Below are positions 23,646 through 32,578 of a stretch of DNA of 64,000 nt, one piece after another. The notes below the pieces were generated by a model, which saw only the letters and a list, made by a program, of their open reading frames with translations, had not been told where the DNA came from and did no database searches. How positions within the stretch are numbered: the stretch's first letter is position 1; every line of letters starts with the position of its first letter. Source of the stretch: Solibacillus sp. FSL R7-0682 (lineage in GTDB: Bacteria > Bacillota > Bacilli > Bacillales_A > Planococcaceae); NCBI RefSeq assembly GCF_038005985.1, contig NZ_JBBOUI010000001.1:479501-543500 (forward strand), read 5' to 3'. The position numbers and the translations under genes were made by a program.

Positions 23646-24788
23646 TTGAAATTTTACACAGAAGAACATCAAATGTTTAGAAAAGCATTACGAAAAATGC
23701 TTGATAAAGAGGCATACCCGTATTTCGATCAGTGGGAACAAAAACGTGACATCCCACGTGAATTTTGGCTGAAGTTAGGAGAGCACGGTTTTTTATGTCC
23801 GATGATTAGTGAACAATATGGTGGCTTAGGTTTAGATTTTGGCTATTCTGCGATATTAACAGAAGAATTAGAACGAGTAGGTGCTGGATTAGCAAGCGGT
23901 ATCGCATTACACTCTGATATCGTCACACCTTACATAGAAACATACGGTACGTCTGAACAAAAAGAAAAGTGGCTCCCTAAAAGCGTTACTGGAGAATATA
24001 TTTCTGCCATAGCTATGACAGAGCCAGGGGCAGGTTCAGATTTGGCAGGTATTCAAACGGTTGCGAAGCGTGAGGGGGATTTCTTTATTGTAAATGGTGA
24101 AAAAACCTTCATTACAAATGGTATACACGCAAATTATGTAATCGTTGTTTGTAAAACGGATCCGCAAGCTATACCAGCATATAAAGGAATTAGTTTAATT
24201 ATTGTAGAGTCTGGTACGCCAGGCTTTAAACGAGGTAAGAAGCTCGACAAAATCGGGATGCATAGTGCGGATACAGGGGAATTGATTTTTGAGGATGCTC
24301 GTGTCCCAGTTGCAAATTTACTTGGTGAAGAAAATCGTGGGTTCTATTATTTAATGGAAAAGCTACAGCAGGAGCGTTTAGTCGTAGCGCTCGAAACACA
24401 AATAGAAGCTGAATGTAGCCTTGATTTAACAATCAATTATGTTAAAGAGCGTAAAGCCTTTGGGAGTCGTATTGCAGACTTTCAAAATACTCAATTCAAG
24501 CTAGCAGAAATAGCAACAGAAATTGAGCTAGGCAGAACATACGTAAATTCATTAGTTGAAAAGCACATTGCTGGTGAGGCAATTGTTAAAGAAGTATCAA
24601 TGGCAAAATGGTGGATTAGTGAAATGGCTAAACGTGTTGTTGCAGATTGTCTACAGCTACACGGTGGCTACGGATATATGGAAGAGTATGAGATTGCTAG
24701 ACGTTATCGGGATATCCCGGTAGCTGCGATTTACGCAGGAACTACAGAAATTATGAAAGGCATAATTGCAAAGCAAATATTAAAATAG
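23646..24788 (+). CDS. Acyl-CoA dehydrogenase
   Basis: 380 residues from TTG 23646, directly after GGGGTGGGGAT. FAD-dependent first step of beta-oxidation or branched-chain acyl-CoA breakdown. The signatures AMTEPGAGSDLAGIQT and QLHGGYGYMEEYEIARRYRD are both present. The usual YEGT position reads YAGTTEI, so the Glu base is absent there; Glu243 in KLQQERLVV occupies the place used by long-chain and isovaleryl-CoA dehydrogenases, suggesting that substrate class. A thiolase gene follows after 27 bp. Confidence 0.92.
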   Translation: MKFYTEEHQMFRKALRKMLDKEAYPYFDQWEQKRDIPREFWLKLGEHGFLCPMISEQYGGLGLDFGYSAILTEELERVGAGLASGIALHSDIVTPYIETYGTSEQKEKWLPKSVTGEYISAIAMTEPGAGSDLAGIQTVAKREGDFFIVNGEKTFITNGIHANYVIVVCKTDPQAIPAYKGISLIIVESGTPGFKRGKKLDKIGMHSADTGELIFEDARVPVANLLGEENRGFYYLMEKLQQERLVVALETQIEAECSLDLTINYVKERKAFGSRIADFQNTQFKLAEIATEIELGRTYVNSLVEKHIAGEAIVKEVSMAKWWISEMAKRVVADCLQLHGGYGYMEEYEIARRYRDIPVAAIYAGTTEIMKGIIAKQILK

Positions 24789-24815
24789 CTCACAACAAAC
24801 AAAGGGGATAAAAAA

Positions 24816-25997
24816 ATGACAAATGTATATATTGTAGATGGAGCACGTACAGCCTTCACAGCATTTGGGGGTTCTTTTGCGAATGTGGACGCGGTTCAGC
24901 TTGGTACTAAAACAGCAGTTGAAGCATTAAAACGGGCAGGTGTAAAGCCAGAACAGGTGGAGCATGTAATCTATGGTGGTGTGATTACGACAGGAGCAAA
25001 TTCAGCCTATTTAGCACGTCATATTGGTCTTTATGCAGGTGTTCCGAAAGAGGTGCCAGCGCTCACATTAAATCGTTTATGTGGCTCAGGCATGCAATCT
25101 GTAGTTTCAGCAGCACAAATGATTCAGCTTGGAGAAGCGGATGTTGTACTTGCTGGCGGGGCAGAAAATATGTCACAATCGCCATATTCAAATTTTGACC
25201 AACGCTTTAACGGTTCTAAAATGGGTAATCTACAATTTATCGATATGCTTCAGGCTACTTTAACGGATCAGTATACAGGCTCAGGGATGGGGTTAACGGC
25301 AGAGAAACTAGCCGATCAATATATGATTTCGAGAGAAGAGCAAGATGCTTTTGCCATTCTTTCGAACGAACGAGCTGCCAAAGCACGTGAAGAAGGGAAA
25401 TTTGCGAAGGAAATTGTACCAGTCGTTATTCCGACAAGAAAAGGCGACGTTATTATTGATACGGATGAGCATATTAAAGAAGGAAATTCACTTGAAAGCC
25501 TAGCTAAGCTAAAACCTGCATTTAAAAAGGATGGCTCGGTCACAGCCGCAAATGCCTCTGGAATTAATGATGGTGCGGCGTCGGTCATTATTGCTAGTGA
25601 ACAGTTTGTAGAGCAGCAAGGATTATCGCCTCTTGCACGCATTGTGTCTTGGGGAATCGCAGGAGTAGATCCTAGCATTATGGGAATTGGTCCTGCTCCA
25701 GCTATTCGGCAAGCATTACAACGGGCAAACTTAACAATAACGGATATGGATTTAGTCGAAATAAATGAGGCCTTTGCTGCACAATATATTGCGGTAGAAA
25801 AGGAACTTGGATTAGATCGTGAGAAAACAAATGTCAATGGTGGTGCTATTGCGTTAGGGCATCCAGTTGGAGCGAGTGGCACACGGATTCTATTATCTGC
25901 AGCTTATGAGCTTGAACGTCGCAAAGGTCAATATGCTGTAGCAAGTTTATGTATCGGTGGAGGGCAAGGTATTGCATTAGTTATTGAACGTGTGTAA
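24816..25997 (+). CDS. Acetyl-CoA C-acyltransferase (thiolase)
   Basis: 393 residues behind AAAGGGG. The acyl-accepting Cys89 lies in NRLCGSGMQSV, His349 in ALGHPVGASG, and the second Cys379 in CIGGGQG, so the active site is complete. It has the tetrameric biosynthetic/degradative thiolase II form (AtoB/PhaA/MmgA-like): cleaves or condenses acetoacetyl-CoA or 3-ketoacyl-CoA. Paired with the acyl-CoA dehydrogenase in one transcript under a CodY-like box. The enoyl-CoA hydratase and hydroxyacyl-CoA dehydrogenase needed to complete beta-oxidation are not here. Confidence 0.93.
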   Translation: MTNVYIVDGARTAFTAFGGSFANVDAVQLGTKTAVEALKRAGVKPEQVEHVIYGGVITTGANSAYLARHIGLYAGVPKEVPALTLNRLCGSGMQSVVSAAQMIQLGEADVVLAGGAENMSQSPYSNFDQRFNGSKMGNLQFIDMLQATLTDQYTGSGMGLTAEKLADQYMISREEQDAFAILSNERAAKAREEGKFAKEIVPVVIPTRKGDVIIDTDEHIKEGNSLESLAKLKPAFKKDGSVTAANASGINDGAASVIIASEQFVEQQGLSPLARIVSWGIAGVDPSIMGIGPAPAIRQALQRANLTITDMDLVEINEAFAAQYIAVEKELGLDREKTNVNGGAIALGHPVGASGTRILLSAAYELERRKGQYAVASLCIGGGQGIALVIERV

Positions 25998-26010
25998 ATA
26001 ATTGATATAG

Positions 26011-26047
26011 GGAATCTGAAATAGAGACATTTTCAGATTCCTTTTTT
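26011..26047 (+). terminator. Terminator after the thiolase gene
   Basis: GGAATCTGAAA pairs with TTTCAGATTCC and is followed by six T. Confidence 0.9.
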
Positions 26048-26151
26048 CGTTTAAAATTAGCAAGTCAAAGTAACGATTTCAAAACGATTTTGACGTAAAT
26101 AAACGTTGGAGTATGGTACACTTAAGCCAATGAAGTAAAGGTGGTCAAAAC

Positions 26152-27393
26152 ATGTCAGTAATTAACTTACTAAATGAAACGTTACAAAATAAATGGTCGT
26201 TTGAAACGACAATGAAAATTCAAGATGAAATGATTCCAGCAATGATAGATGGCAAAGATATCGTTGCAGAATCACCAACAGGTTCAGGGAAAACACTTGC
26301 TTATACACTACCGATTTTGAATAAGGTAGACGGAAAGAAAAAGCAAACACAAGCTCTAATCGTTGCACCTTCACAAGAACTGGCTATGCAAATTGTGGAA
26401 GTAATTCGCGATTGGACAGTTGGCACAGACATTACAGTTCAGCAATTAATTGGCGGTGCAAACTCAGCACGTCAAATCGAAAAATTAAAGAAAAAGCCAA
26501 CGATTGTTGTTGGGACACCAGGTCGTTTAAATGAATTAATACGTCAAGGGAAGCTAAAGCTTAAAGAAGTTGAAACGGTTGTATTAGATGAGTGTGATCA
26601 ATTATTAAGCCGTGAATACCGCGTTGTTGTAAAGTCATTTATTGAAGGTGCAGCCTATGGGCGTCAAGTAGTTGTTGTATCAGCAACGATTACGGAAGAA
26701 ATTAAATTAGTAGCAGAACGTTTAATGTTTGAGCCAATCCAAATTACAATTAAGCCTGAAGATATTGCAAAGGCAGGTAAAGTGATACATTCATTCATTA
26801 AAGTAGAAGAGCGTGACAAAACAGATTTCCTACGTCGCTTGGCGAATACTGAAGGTGTTCGTGGTCTAGCGTTCGTTAACAATATCGACCAAGTATTAAT
26901 GAAACAAAATAAGTTAGCCTATAAAGATGCACCAATTGTAGCACTTCATTCAGATATGAAAAAAGAAGAGCGTAAAAAGGCATTAGATGCATTCCGCAAT
27001 GGCGATGCGCGTATTTTAATTGCAACGGACATTGCAGCACGTGGTTTAGATATTTCAGGTTTGACACATGTTATTCACGTAGATGTACCACGTACGATTG
27101 AACAATATACACATCGTTCTGGACGTACAGGACGTGCGGGAGCAGATGGTGAAGTATTAACACTGCTTTCATATAAAGACGAAAAAACGTACAAAAAATG
27201 GGTACGTGACATTTCACAAAAACCAGTTCAAAAAATTTGGCACCAAGGCAAATTTATTGAAGGAAATTCTAAAACTGTTTCTGCTTCTAAGGGAGAGCCT
27301 AAAAAAGCAACTGAAAAGATGAAAAAAACTTACCAATCCAAAACAGGTAAAAAGGGCGTAACATTCAGTAAAGCGAAAAAGGAGAAAAAATAA
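26152..27393 (+). CDS. yfmL: DEAD-box-like RNA helicase, YfmL type (DECD)
   Basis: 413 residues behind AAAGGTGG. All helicase motifs are in place: Q-motif near KIQDEMIP, Walker A SPTGSGKT (41-48), PSQELA, TPGRL, motif II DECD (146-149), SAT, then in the second domain IATDIAARGLDI and HRSGRTGRAG. Its similarity with the B. subtilis YfmL/CshC helicase, which has DETD and is implicated in 50S ribosome assembly, is evident along the chain. A basic Lys-rich tail (last 45 residues) probably binds RNA. Stop overlaps the start region of the next gene (1-bp gap), so the pair is likely translationally linked. Confidence 0.88.
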   Translation: MSVINLLNETLQNKWSFETTMKIQDEMIPAMIDGKDIVAESPTGSGKTLAYTLPILNKVDGKKKQTQALIVAPSQELAMQIVEVIRDWTVGTDITVQQLIGGANSARQIEKLKKKPTIVVGTPGRLNELIRQGKLKLKEVETVVLDECDQLLSREYRVVVKSFIEGAAYGRQVVVVSATITEEIKLVAERLMFEPIQITIKPEDIAKAGKVIHSFIKVEERDKTDFLRRLANTEGVRGLAFVNNIDQVLMKQNKLAYKDAPIVALHSDMKKEERKKALDAFRNGDARILIATDIAARGLDISGLTHVIHVDVPRTIEQYTHRSGRTGRAGADGEVLTLLSYKDEKTYKKWVRDISQKPVQKIWHQGKFIEGNSKTVSASKGEPKKATEKMKKTYQSKTGKKGVTFSKAKKEKK

Positions 27394-27394
27394 C

Positions 27395-28624
27395 ATGACA
27401 TTCCAAGAAAAATTAGAGCAATATGCAGAGCTAGCTGTGCGTATTGGTGTAAACATTCAAAAGGGTCAATATTTATTAATTAATACTTCAACAGAGGCAT
27501 TAGAATTTACGCGAATCGTTGTAAAAAAAGCATACGAAGCAGGTGCAGGACGTGTACATGTCAACTTAACAGATCCAGGTTTCGAACGTTCTTATTATGA
27601 ACATGTAACAGTTGAAGAAACAGCTAATTATCCAAAGTGGGTTGTCGCACAACGTGATGAATTAATCGAGCGTAAAGGTGCGCTTTTATGGATTGATGCA
27701 GAAAATCCAGATTTACTAGTAGGTATCGATGTAGAAAAAATAGGAGCCCAGCAAAAAGCAGCGGGTACAGCATTAGTAAACTATCGTAAAGCAGTAATGA
27801 ACGATCAAATTGCTTGGTCAATTATTGCGGTACCATCACCAAAATGGGCGGCAAAAGTATTCCCACAAGTACCAGAAGCCGAGCAAGTATCGGCTTTGTG
27901 GGATGCGATTTTTAAAACGGTTCGAATTGGCGAGGGCGATGCGGTCGAAAAATGGCAGGCACATATTGATCAGTTACACAACCGTGCTGACCTTTTAAAT
28001 GAAAAACATTTCAAAGAATTACACTATAAAGCACCAGGGACGGATTTAACGATTGAGCTTCCAGAAAAGCATTTGTGGAAAAGTGGAAGCAGCAAAACGC
28101 CAGAAGGTACAGTATTTATTGCAAATATGCCAACTGAAGAAGTATTCACATTACCTGCGAAGTTTGGTGTAAACGGCTATGTTTCAAATACAAAGCCTTT
28201 AGCGTATAAAGGGAATATTATAGATCATTTCAAATTAACATTTGAAGACGGAAAAATTGTGAAGGCAGAAGCAGAAGTTGGAAATGATTTATTACAACAG
28301 TTAATTCTTTCTGACGAAGGTGCTTCCTATTTAGGTGAGGTAGCATTAGTCCCTCATGAATCACCAATTTCTCAATCAAACATTTTATATTACAACACAT
28401 TGTTCGATGAAAATGCATCGAACCATTTAGCCATTGGCGAAGCGTATCCAACTTGCTATGAAGGTGGGAAAGAGCTAGAGGAAGGTCAGCTTGAAGCGCT
28501 AGGTATTAATCGTTCAATTACACATGAAGATTTCATGATTGGTAGCGCGGAAATGGACATTGATGGTGTTTTAGCGGACGGTAAGGTGGAGCCAATTTTC
28601 CGTAAAGGAAACTGGGCATTTTAA
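27395..28624 (+). CDS. M29-family aminopeptidase (AmpS-like), copy 1
   Basis: 409 residues, start 1 bp after the helicase stop with GGAGAA inside that gene. The family's metal ligands are recognisable in the C-terminal half: MPTEEVFTLP, GEVALVPHESPIS, DENASNHLAIGEAYP and THEDFMIGSAEMDIDG. M29 enzymes remove N-terminal residues from peptides and need two cobalt, zinc or magnesium ions. A paralogue (45281-46516), close in sequence along its whole length, lies 17 kb away on the other strand. The cytoplasmic location follows from the absence of a signal peptide. Confidence 0.9.
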   Translation: MTFQEKLEQYAELAVRIGVNIQKGQYLLINTSTEALEFTRIVVKKAYEAGAGRVHVNLTDPGFERSYYEHVTVEETANYPKWVVAQRDELIERKGALLWIDAENPDLLVGIDVEKIGAQQKAAGTALVNYRKAVMNDQIAWSIIAVPSPKWAAKVFPQVPEAEQVSALWDAIFKTVRIGEGDAVEKWQAHIDQLHNRADLLNEKHFKELHYKAPGTDLTIELPEKHLWKSGSSKTPEGTVFIANMPTEEVFTLPAKFGVNGYVSNTKPLAYKGNIIDHFKLTFEDGKIVKAEAEVGNDLLQQLILSDEGASYLGEVALVPHESPISQSNILYYNTLFDENASNHLAIGEAYPTCYEGGKELEEGQLEALGINRSITHEDFMIGSAEMDIDGVLADGKVEPIFRKGNWAF

Positions 28625-28651
28625 TCTGAATTATAATAGGGAGGTGGAGTT

Positions 28652-29527
28652 ATGCGTAAGCTTGTTTTAGGAATGCTCTTCATATTGTTGTGCATTCCAC
28701 AGCACACTTATGCCAATCGAGGGGAAGTGTATGTAGCGCTTGGCGATTCATTGGCAGCAGGGCAAACTCCATACTCTCAAATAGACGCTGGCTATACGGA
28801 TTTCATTGCATTACAGTTAATGCGGCATCAAAAGCTAGCTCATTTTTCAAAAGAATTATCTTTTCCAGGCTATCGTGTTCAAAATGTTATCGATAGTATT
28901 CAAACAGAGCCAGCACAGCAGCTTCTAAAAAATGCTACTATCGTAACGATTTCGGCTGGTGCAAATAATTTATTGCCGCTGATTTCTCATAATGCTAATA
29001 ATGGATCACTAGCCTTTTCTCAGCTTTCAGTAAATTTTGCATTAAATGAAGTACGTCTGCAACTGAAAGAGCTGTTACAGCAAGTTCAAGAGAAGGCACC
29101 TTATGCAACGATCTATGTAATGGGCTATTATTTCCCTTATACAAGTGTTCATGAGAAACAAATGATAGGAGCAACGAAAGCATTAGCTTTATTAAATGAT
29201 ATTTTACAGCAGGAAGCGAAGGCAGCAGATGCGGTATTTGTTGATATTTATAAGGAATTTGGTGAACGGTCAGTAAAATACTTGCCAAACGTATCTGATG
29301 TACATCCAAATCAATTAGGCTATCGTGTAATGGCAAATGAAATGCTGGCAAAATTCATTGGTAACCGTTCTTTACAGCTCGCGGAAAAAAACATGCCCGA
29401 GCCAAGTCCTAAATCATTTGAAGAGATTTTAGTAGAGCGCCAAGCTTCTGATGAAGTGGCATTACGAGGGGTCTATGTAGCGTCGTATTTTACTGCCAAT
29501 CAATCAGCTAGGCCATTAATGTCATAA
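28652..29527 (+). CDS. Secreted GDSL/SGNH-family esterase or lipase
   Basis: 291 residues with RBS GGGAGGTGG. Residues 1-21 are a signal peptide (MRKLVLGMLF core, cut after TYA). Block I is VALGDSLAAG with nucleophile Ser33, block III is the Asn in SAGANNL, and block V has the Asp-x-x-His pair in SDVHPNQLGY. A complete SGNH triad, so it should hydrolyse esters outside the cell; substrate could be lipids or acylated surface sugars. The C-terminal 50 residues (after GNRSLQ) are charged and of unknown role. It follows the aminopeptidase by 27 bp and may share its transcript. Confidence 0.9.
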   Translation: MRKLVLGMLFILLCIPQHTYANRGEVYVALGDSLAAGQTPYSQIDAGYTDFIALQLMRHQKLAHFSKELSFPGYRVQNVIDSIQTEPAQQLLKNATIVTISAGANNLLPLISHNANNGSLAFSQLSVNFALNEVRLQLKELLQQVQEKAPYATIYVMGYYFPYTSVHEKQMIGATKALALLNDILQQEAKAADAVFVDIYKEFGERSVKYLPNVSDVHPNQLGYRVMANEMLAKFIGNRSLQLAEKNMPEPSPKSFEEILVERQASDEVALRGVYVASYFTANQSARPLMS

Positions 29528-29571
29528 TAACTACAACGAGCTCATTTGAAATGTAAGCTTGTTTTTTCAAG

Positions 29572-29616
29572 AAAAAGCATTCCGAACAAGTAGAGTACTT
29601 GTCGGAATGCTTTTAA
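29572..29616. terminator. Bidirectional terminator between GDSL gene and peptide-binding protein gene
   Basis: GCATTCCGAACAAGTA pairs with TACTTGTCGGAATGC, flanked by A-run and T-run, between converging stops. Confidence 0.9.
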
Positions 29617-29635
29617 ATTTGTATTTGTGCTTCAA

Positions 29636-31276
29636 TTATTCGCTAAGTTTAACATCACGTAATTGATAAATACTGTCAGAGCCTACGTTAAAGCCAGTAA
29701 CTTTATCAGATACACCTGTTAAATTAGATGGGTGCAATACGAATGCCATTGGTGATTCGTCAGAGATAATTTGAATCGCTTCTTTGTAAATTGCTTCACG
29801 AGCAGTTTGATCTGCTTCACGACGACCTTTATCTAATAATTCATCTACTTTTGCACTTGAGTAGAATGAACGGTTACCTGGGTCACCATGTTGAGAAGAG
29901 TGGAATAATGCATATAAACCGTAGTCAGCATCACCTGTAGAGTTAGACCAACCTAAGATGAACATATCGTGTTCACCAGCAGCAGTCTTTTCTAAGTATG
30001 AACCAAATTCCATAACTTCGATTTCAGCAGTAATGTTTAATTGCTTCAATGCTTCTTGTAAAACGATTGCTACTTGTTGACGAACTGGGTTGTCGTTTGT
30101 CCAAATTGTTGTAGTGAAGCCATCCGCAAAGCCTGCTTCTTCAAGTAAAGCTTTTGCTTCATCCATATTGTATTCCATAGACGTCACATCTTCTGTGTAT
30201 CCGAAAATACCAGGAGATAGTGGAGAAATCGCTGGAATACCGAAGCCTTCATAAATACCATCGATTAATGTTTTACGGTCGATTGCTTTAGAGATTGCTT
30301 GTCGCACTTTTACGTTATCAAATGGCGCTTTTTCAGTATTGAAGCCAAGGTATGTTAATGAAGATGATGGCGTCTCTAATACTGAAGCTCCATCCGTAGA
30401 GTTTACGTTTTCTACTTGACCAGGCTCAACCGTACCGATAATGTGAGCGAAACCAGATTGTAATTCAGCAACACGTGTAGCGCCTTCAGGAACTACTTTG
30501 AATGTTACTGTATCAACGTTAGCTGGCGTACCAGCATAGTCAGCAAATTTTTCTAATTTAATTTCAGTACCAGGAGTCCAAGAAGTAAATTTAAATGGAC
30601 CAGTACCTACTGGATTTGTACCGATTACTGTACCAGCTTTTAATGAAGAGTCAGCCTTAATTGCTTCATAATCAGCTGCGATTGATTTAGGTGAGATAAT
30701 ACCACCACCATTATGCGTTAAGTGCGCAAGTAATGGAGAGAATGGATATTCCGTAATGAATTGAACTGTGTAGTCATCAATTACTTTTACTTCCGTCACC
30801 ATTTCAAATAAAAATGCACGTGGAGAGGCAACGTCTGGATCTAATAAACGATCGAATGAAGTTTTAACTGCTTCAGCGTTGAATGCTTCACCATCATGGA
30901 AAGTAACACCTTGTTTTAATTTGAATTCCCAAGTTAAGTCATCTACTTGAGTCCAAGATTCTGCTAAACCAGCAACTAATTCGCCGTTAGCATCACGGTT
31001 TACTAATGTTTCATAAAGGTTTGATTGCACGTTTGATGAAGGTACATCGTTAGAACCATGTGGGTCTAAAGAACTTGCATCAGATAATTCTGCAATGATT
31101 AAGTCCCCACCTGCTGTAGTTTCCTCAGTTGTACCAGAGTCCGTATTTGTTTCAGTTCCGGCATCGCCAGAATCAGTAGATGAACCTTCGTCACTATCCC
31201 CACTGCACGCTGCTAATACTAGCGCAAGTGTGAACGTAAGAAACATCATCCATAGTGATTTTTTAGAAAATGACAT
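29636..31276 (-). CDS. Peptide ABC transporter substrate-binding lipoprotein
   Basis: 546 residues. Residues 1-24 form a lipoprotein signal with lipobox LAAC (lipidated Cys24), followed by a low-complexity Ser/Asp/Thr linker to about residue 55. The rest is an extracytoplasmic binding protein of family 5 (SBP_bac_5): SSLDPHGSNDVPS, the family signature region GLAESWTQVDDLTWEFKLKQGVTFHDGEAFNAEAVKTSFDR and VRQAISKAIDR. It feeds peptides or related ligands to the permease encoded by the divergent operon starting at 31672. Ligand cannot be decided between oligopeptide, dipeptide, glutathione or nickel-type substrates. Confidence 0.92.
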   Translation of the reverse strand: MSFSKKSLWMMFLTFTLALVLAACSGDSDEGSSTDSGDAGTETNTDSGTTEETTAGGDLIIAELSDASSLDPHGSNDVPSSNVQSNLYETLVNRDANGELVAGLAESWTQVDDLTWEFKLKQGVTFHDGEAFNAEAVKTSFDRLLDPDVASPRAFLFEMVTEVKVIDDYTVQFITEYPFSPLLAHLTHNGGGIISPKSIAADYEAIKADSSLKAGTVIGTNPVGTGPFKFTSWTPGTEIKLEKFADYAGTPANVDTVTFKVVPEGATRVAELQSGFAHIIGTVEPGQVENVNSTDGASVLETPSSSLTYLGFNTEKAPFDNVKVRQAISKAIDRKTLIDGIYEGFGIPAISPLSPGIFGYTEDVTSMEYNMDEAKALLEEAGFADGFTTTIWTNDNPVRQQVAIVLQEALKQLNITAEIEVMEFGSYLEKTAAGEHDMFILGWSNSTGDADYGLYALFHSSQHGDPGNRSFYSSAKVDELLDKGRREADQTAREAIYKEAIQIISDESPMAFVLHPSNLTGVSDKVTGFNVGSDSIYQLRDVKLSE

Positions 31277-31438
31277 AATGGAAGTCCCCCTGTATAAAAT
31301 TATTCTAGAATATTACATAAATGTAAATTCTGTAATAAGAATAGCATAAGTAATTACTAACCATCAATATTGAAAAAAGAGAAAAAAAAGATAAAGGAGA
31401 AGAAAAGTGCGATAGTAAGTATATTGAAATAATTTTTT

Positions 31439-31453
31439 TGTATTCAGAAAATT
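31439..31453. promoter_or_regulatory. CodY-like box in the divergent peptide-transporter promoter region
   Basis: TGTATTCAGAAAATT matches AATTTTCWGAAAATT at 12 of 15 positions. It lies in the AT-rich intergenic stretch (31277-31671) between the binding-protein gene and the permease operon. CodY repression of opp/dpp operons is established in B. subtilis; here it is inferred from the box. Otherwise this intergenic stretch shows no gene. Confidence 0.5.
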
Positions 31454-31671
31454 GTACTAATTTGAGCGTTTACAAGGGAATCGTGATTAATATCTATAAA
31501 ATTTACATTATTTCAATATAGTCTAAATATTTAAAAAATATAAAAATAATAAAAAATATCTAAATTTATTAAAAAATATTGTATTGAAATGTATACTTTT
31601 TCCTCTATATACTATAAATTATACAAATTTTATATTTTTTACGTTTTATTACAAATGAAAGGGTGGGCATA

Positions 31672-32565
31672 TTGGTTGTACAAACAGAAAAAAATCCTTC
31701 TGCCGTGAAAAAAAGTAATCCCCGAATGGAAGCTTTTAGAACATTTATGAAGCGGTTAATGAAAAACAAAGCTGCAGTTGTCGGTGGGGTAATTATTCTA
31801 TTAGTCATTTTAATTGGTATTTTTGGTCCATTTATTTTGAAAACTGATCCAAACGCTGTAAACGTGTTGAACAAATTACAAGCACCATCAAAGGATCACT
31901 GGTTTGGAACAGATAATTTTGGTCGAGATATTTTTACTCGAATTATTTATGGTACAAAGCTTACATTAACAGTTGGTTTCTTATCGGTTTTAATTGGTGG
32001 TGTAATCGGAGTTGTTTTAGGAATTGTTTCAGGTTACTACGGAGGCATGATCGATACGATTACGATGCGTATTATGGATATTTTACTAGCTTTCCCTGGT
32101 ATTTTACTAGCACTAGCAATCGTTTCGGTTTTAGGTGGTAGCTTAATTAATGTAATTATAGCAGTCGGGATTTTCTCGGTACCTGCATTTGCTCGAATCG
32201 TTCGAGGATCAACATTGCAGGTGAAGAAGCTCGAATATATAGATGCTGTTCGAGCGCTTGGTGCTTCGGACCTGCGAATTATTTTCAAGCATATTTTACC
32301 GAATATTCTGTCCCCGATTATTGTTCAGGCAACAATGCGTATTGCGACAGCAATTTTAACAGCATCTGGTCTGGCATATTTAGGTTTAGGTGCTCAGCCA
32401 CCTGCAGCAGAGTGGGGAGCAATGTTAAGTGATGGGCGTGCTTACATGCACAATGCAGGGCATATGGTCATATTCCCTGGTGTAATGATTGTTATTGTCG
32501 TTCTAGCATTTAATATTTTCGGTGATGGATTACGAGATGCACTTGATCCAAAAATGAAACAATAG
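31672..32565 (+). CDS. Peptide ABC transporter permease (OppC/DppC type)
   Basis: 297 residues from TTG 31672, 4 nt after GGGTGGG; the GTG at 31663 is inside that site. The N-terminal cytoplasmic arm RMEAFRTFMKRLMKNKAAVVGG and extracellular HWFGTDNFGRDIFTRIIYGTK are the hallmarks of the C-type permease, with six membrane segments and the EAA loop AVRALGASDLRIIFKHILPN that contacts the ATPases. First gene of a four-gene operon in order C, B, D, F; the usual order in opp/dpp is B, C, D, F. Confidence 0.93.
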   Translation: MVVQTEKNPSAVKKSNPRMEAFRTFMKRLMKNKAAVVGGVIILLVILIGIFGPFILKTDPNAVNVLNKLQAPSKDHWFGTDNFGRDIFTRIIYGTKLTLTVGFLSVLIGGVIGVVLGIVSGYYGGMIDTITMRIMDILLAFPGILLALAIVSVLGGSLINVIIAVGIFSVPAFARIVRGSTLQVKKLEYIDAVRALGASDLRIIFKHILPNILSPIIVQATMRIATAILTASGLAYLGLGAQPPAAEWGAMLSDGRAYMHNAGHMVIFPGVMIVIVVLAFNIFGDGLRDALDPKMKQ

Positions 32566-32578
32566 GAGGGAATTGTCC

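Noticed and set aside
25316-25882. Long antisense frame (188 codons) inside the thiolase gene
   Set aside because: Composition is that of a reverse-strand shadow, without a ribosome site; the sense gene is certain.
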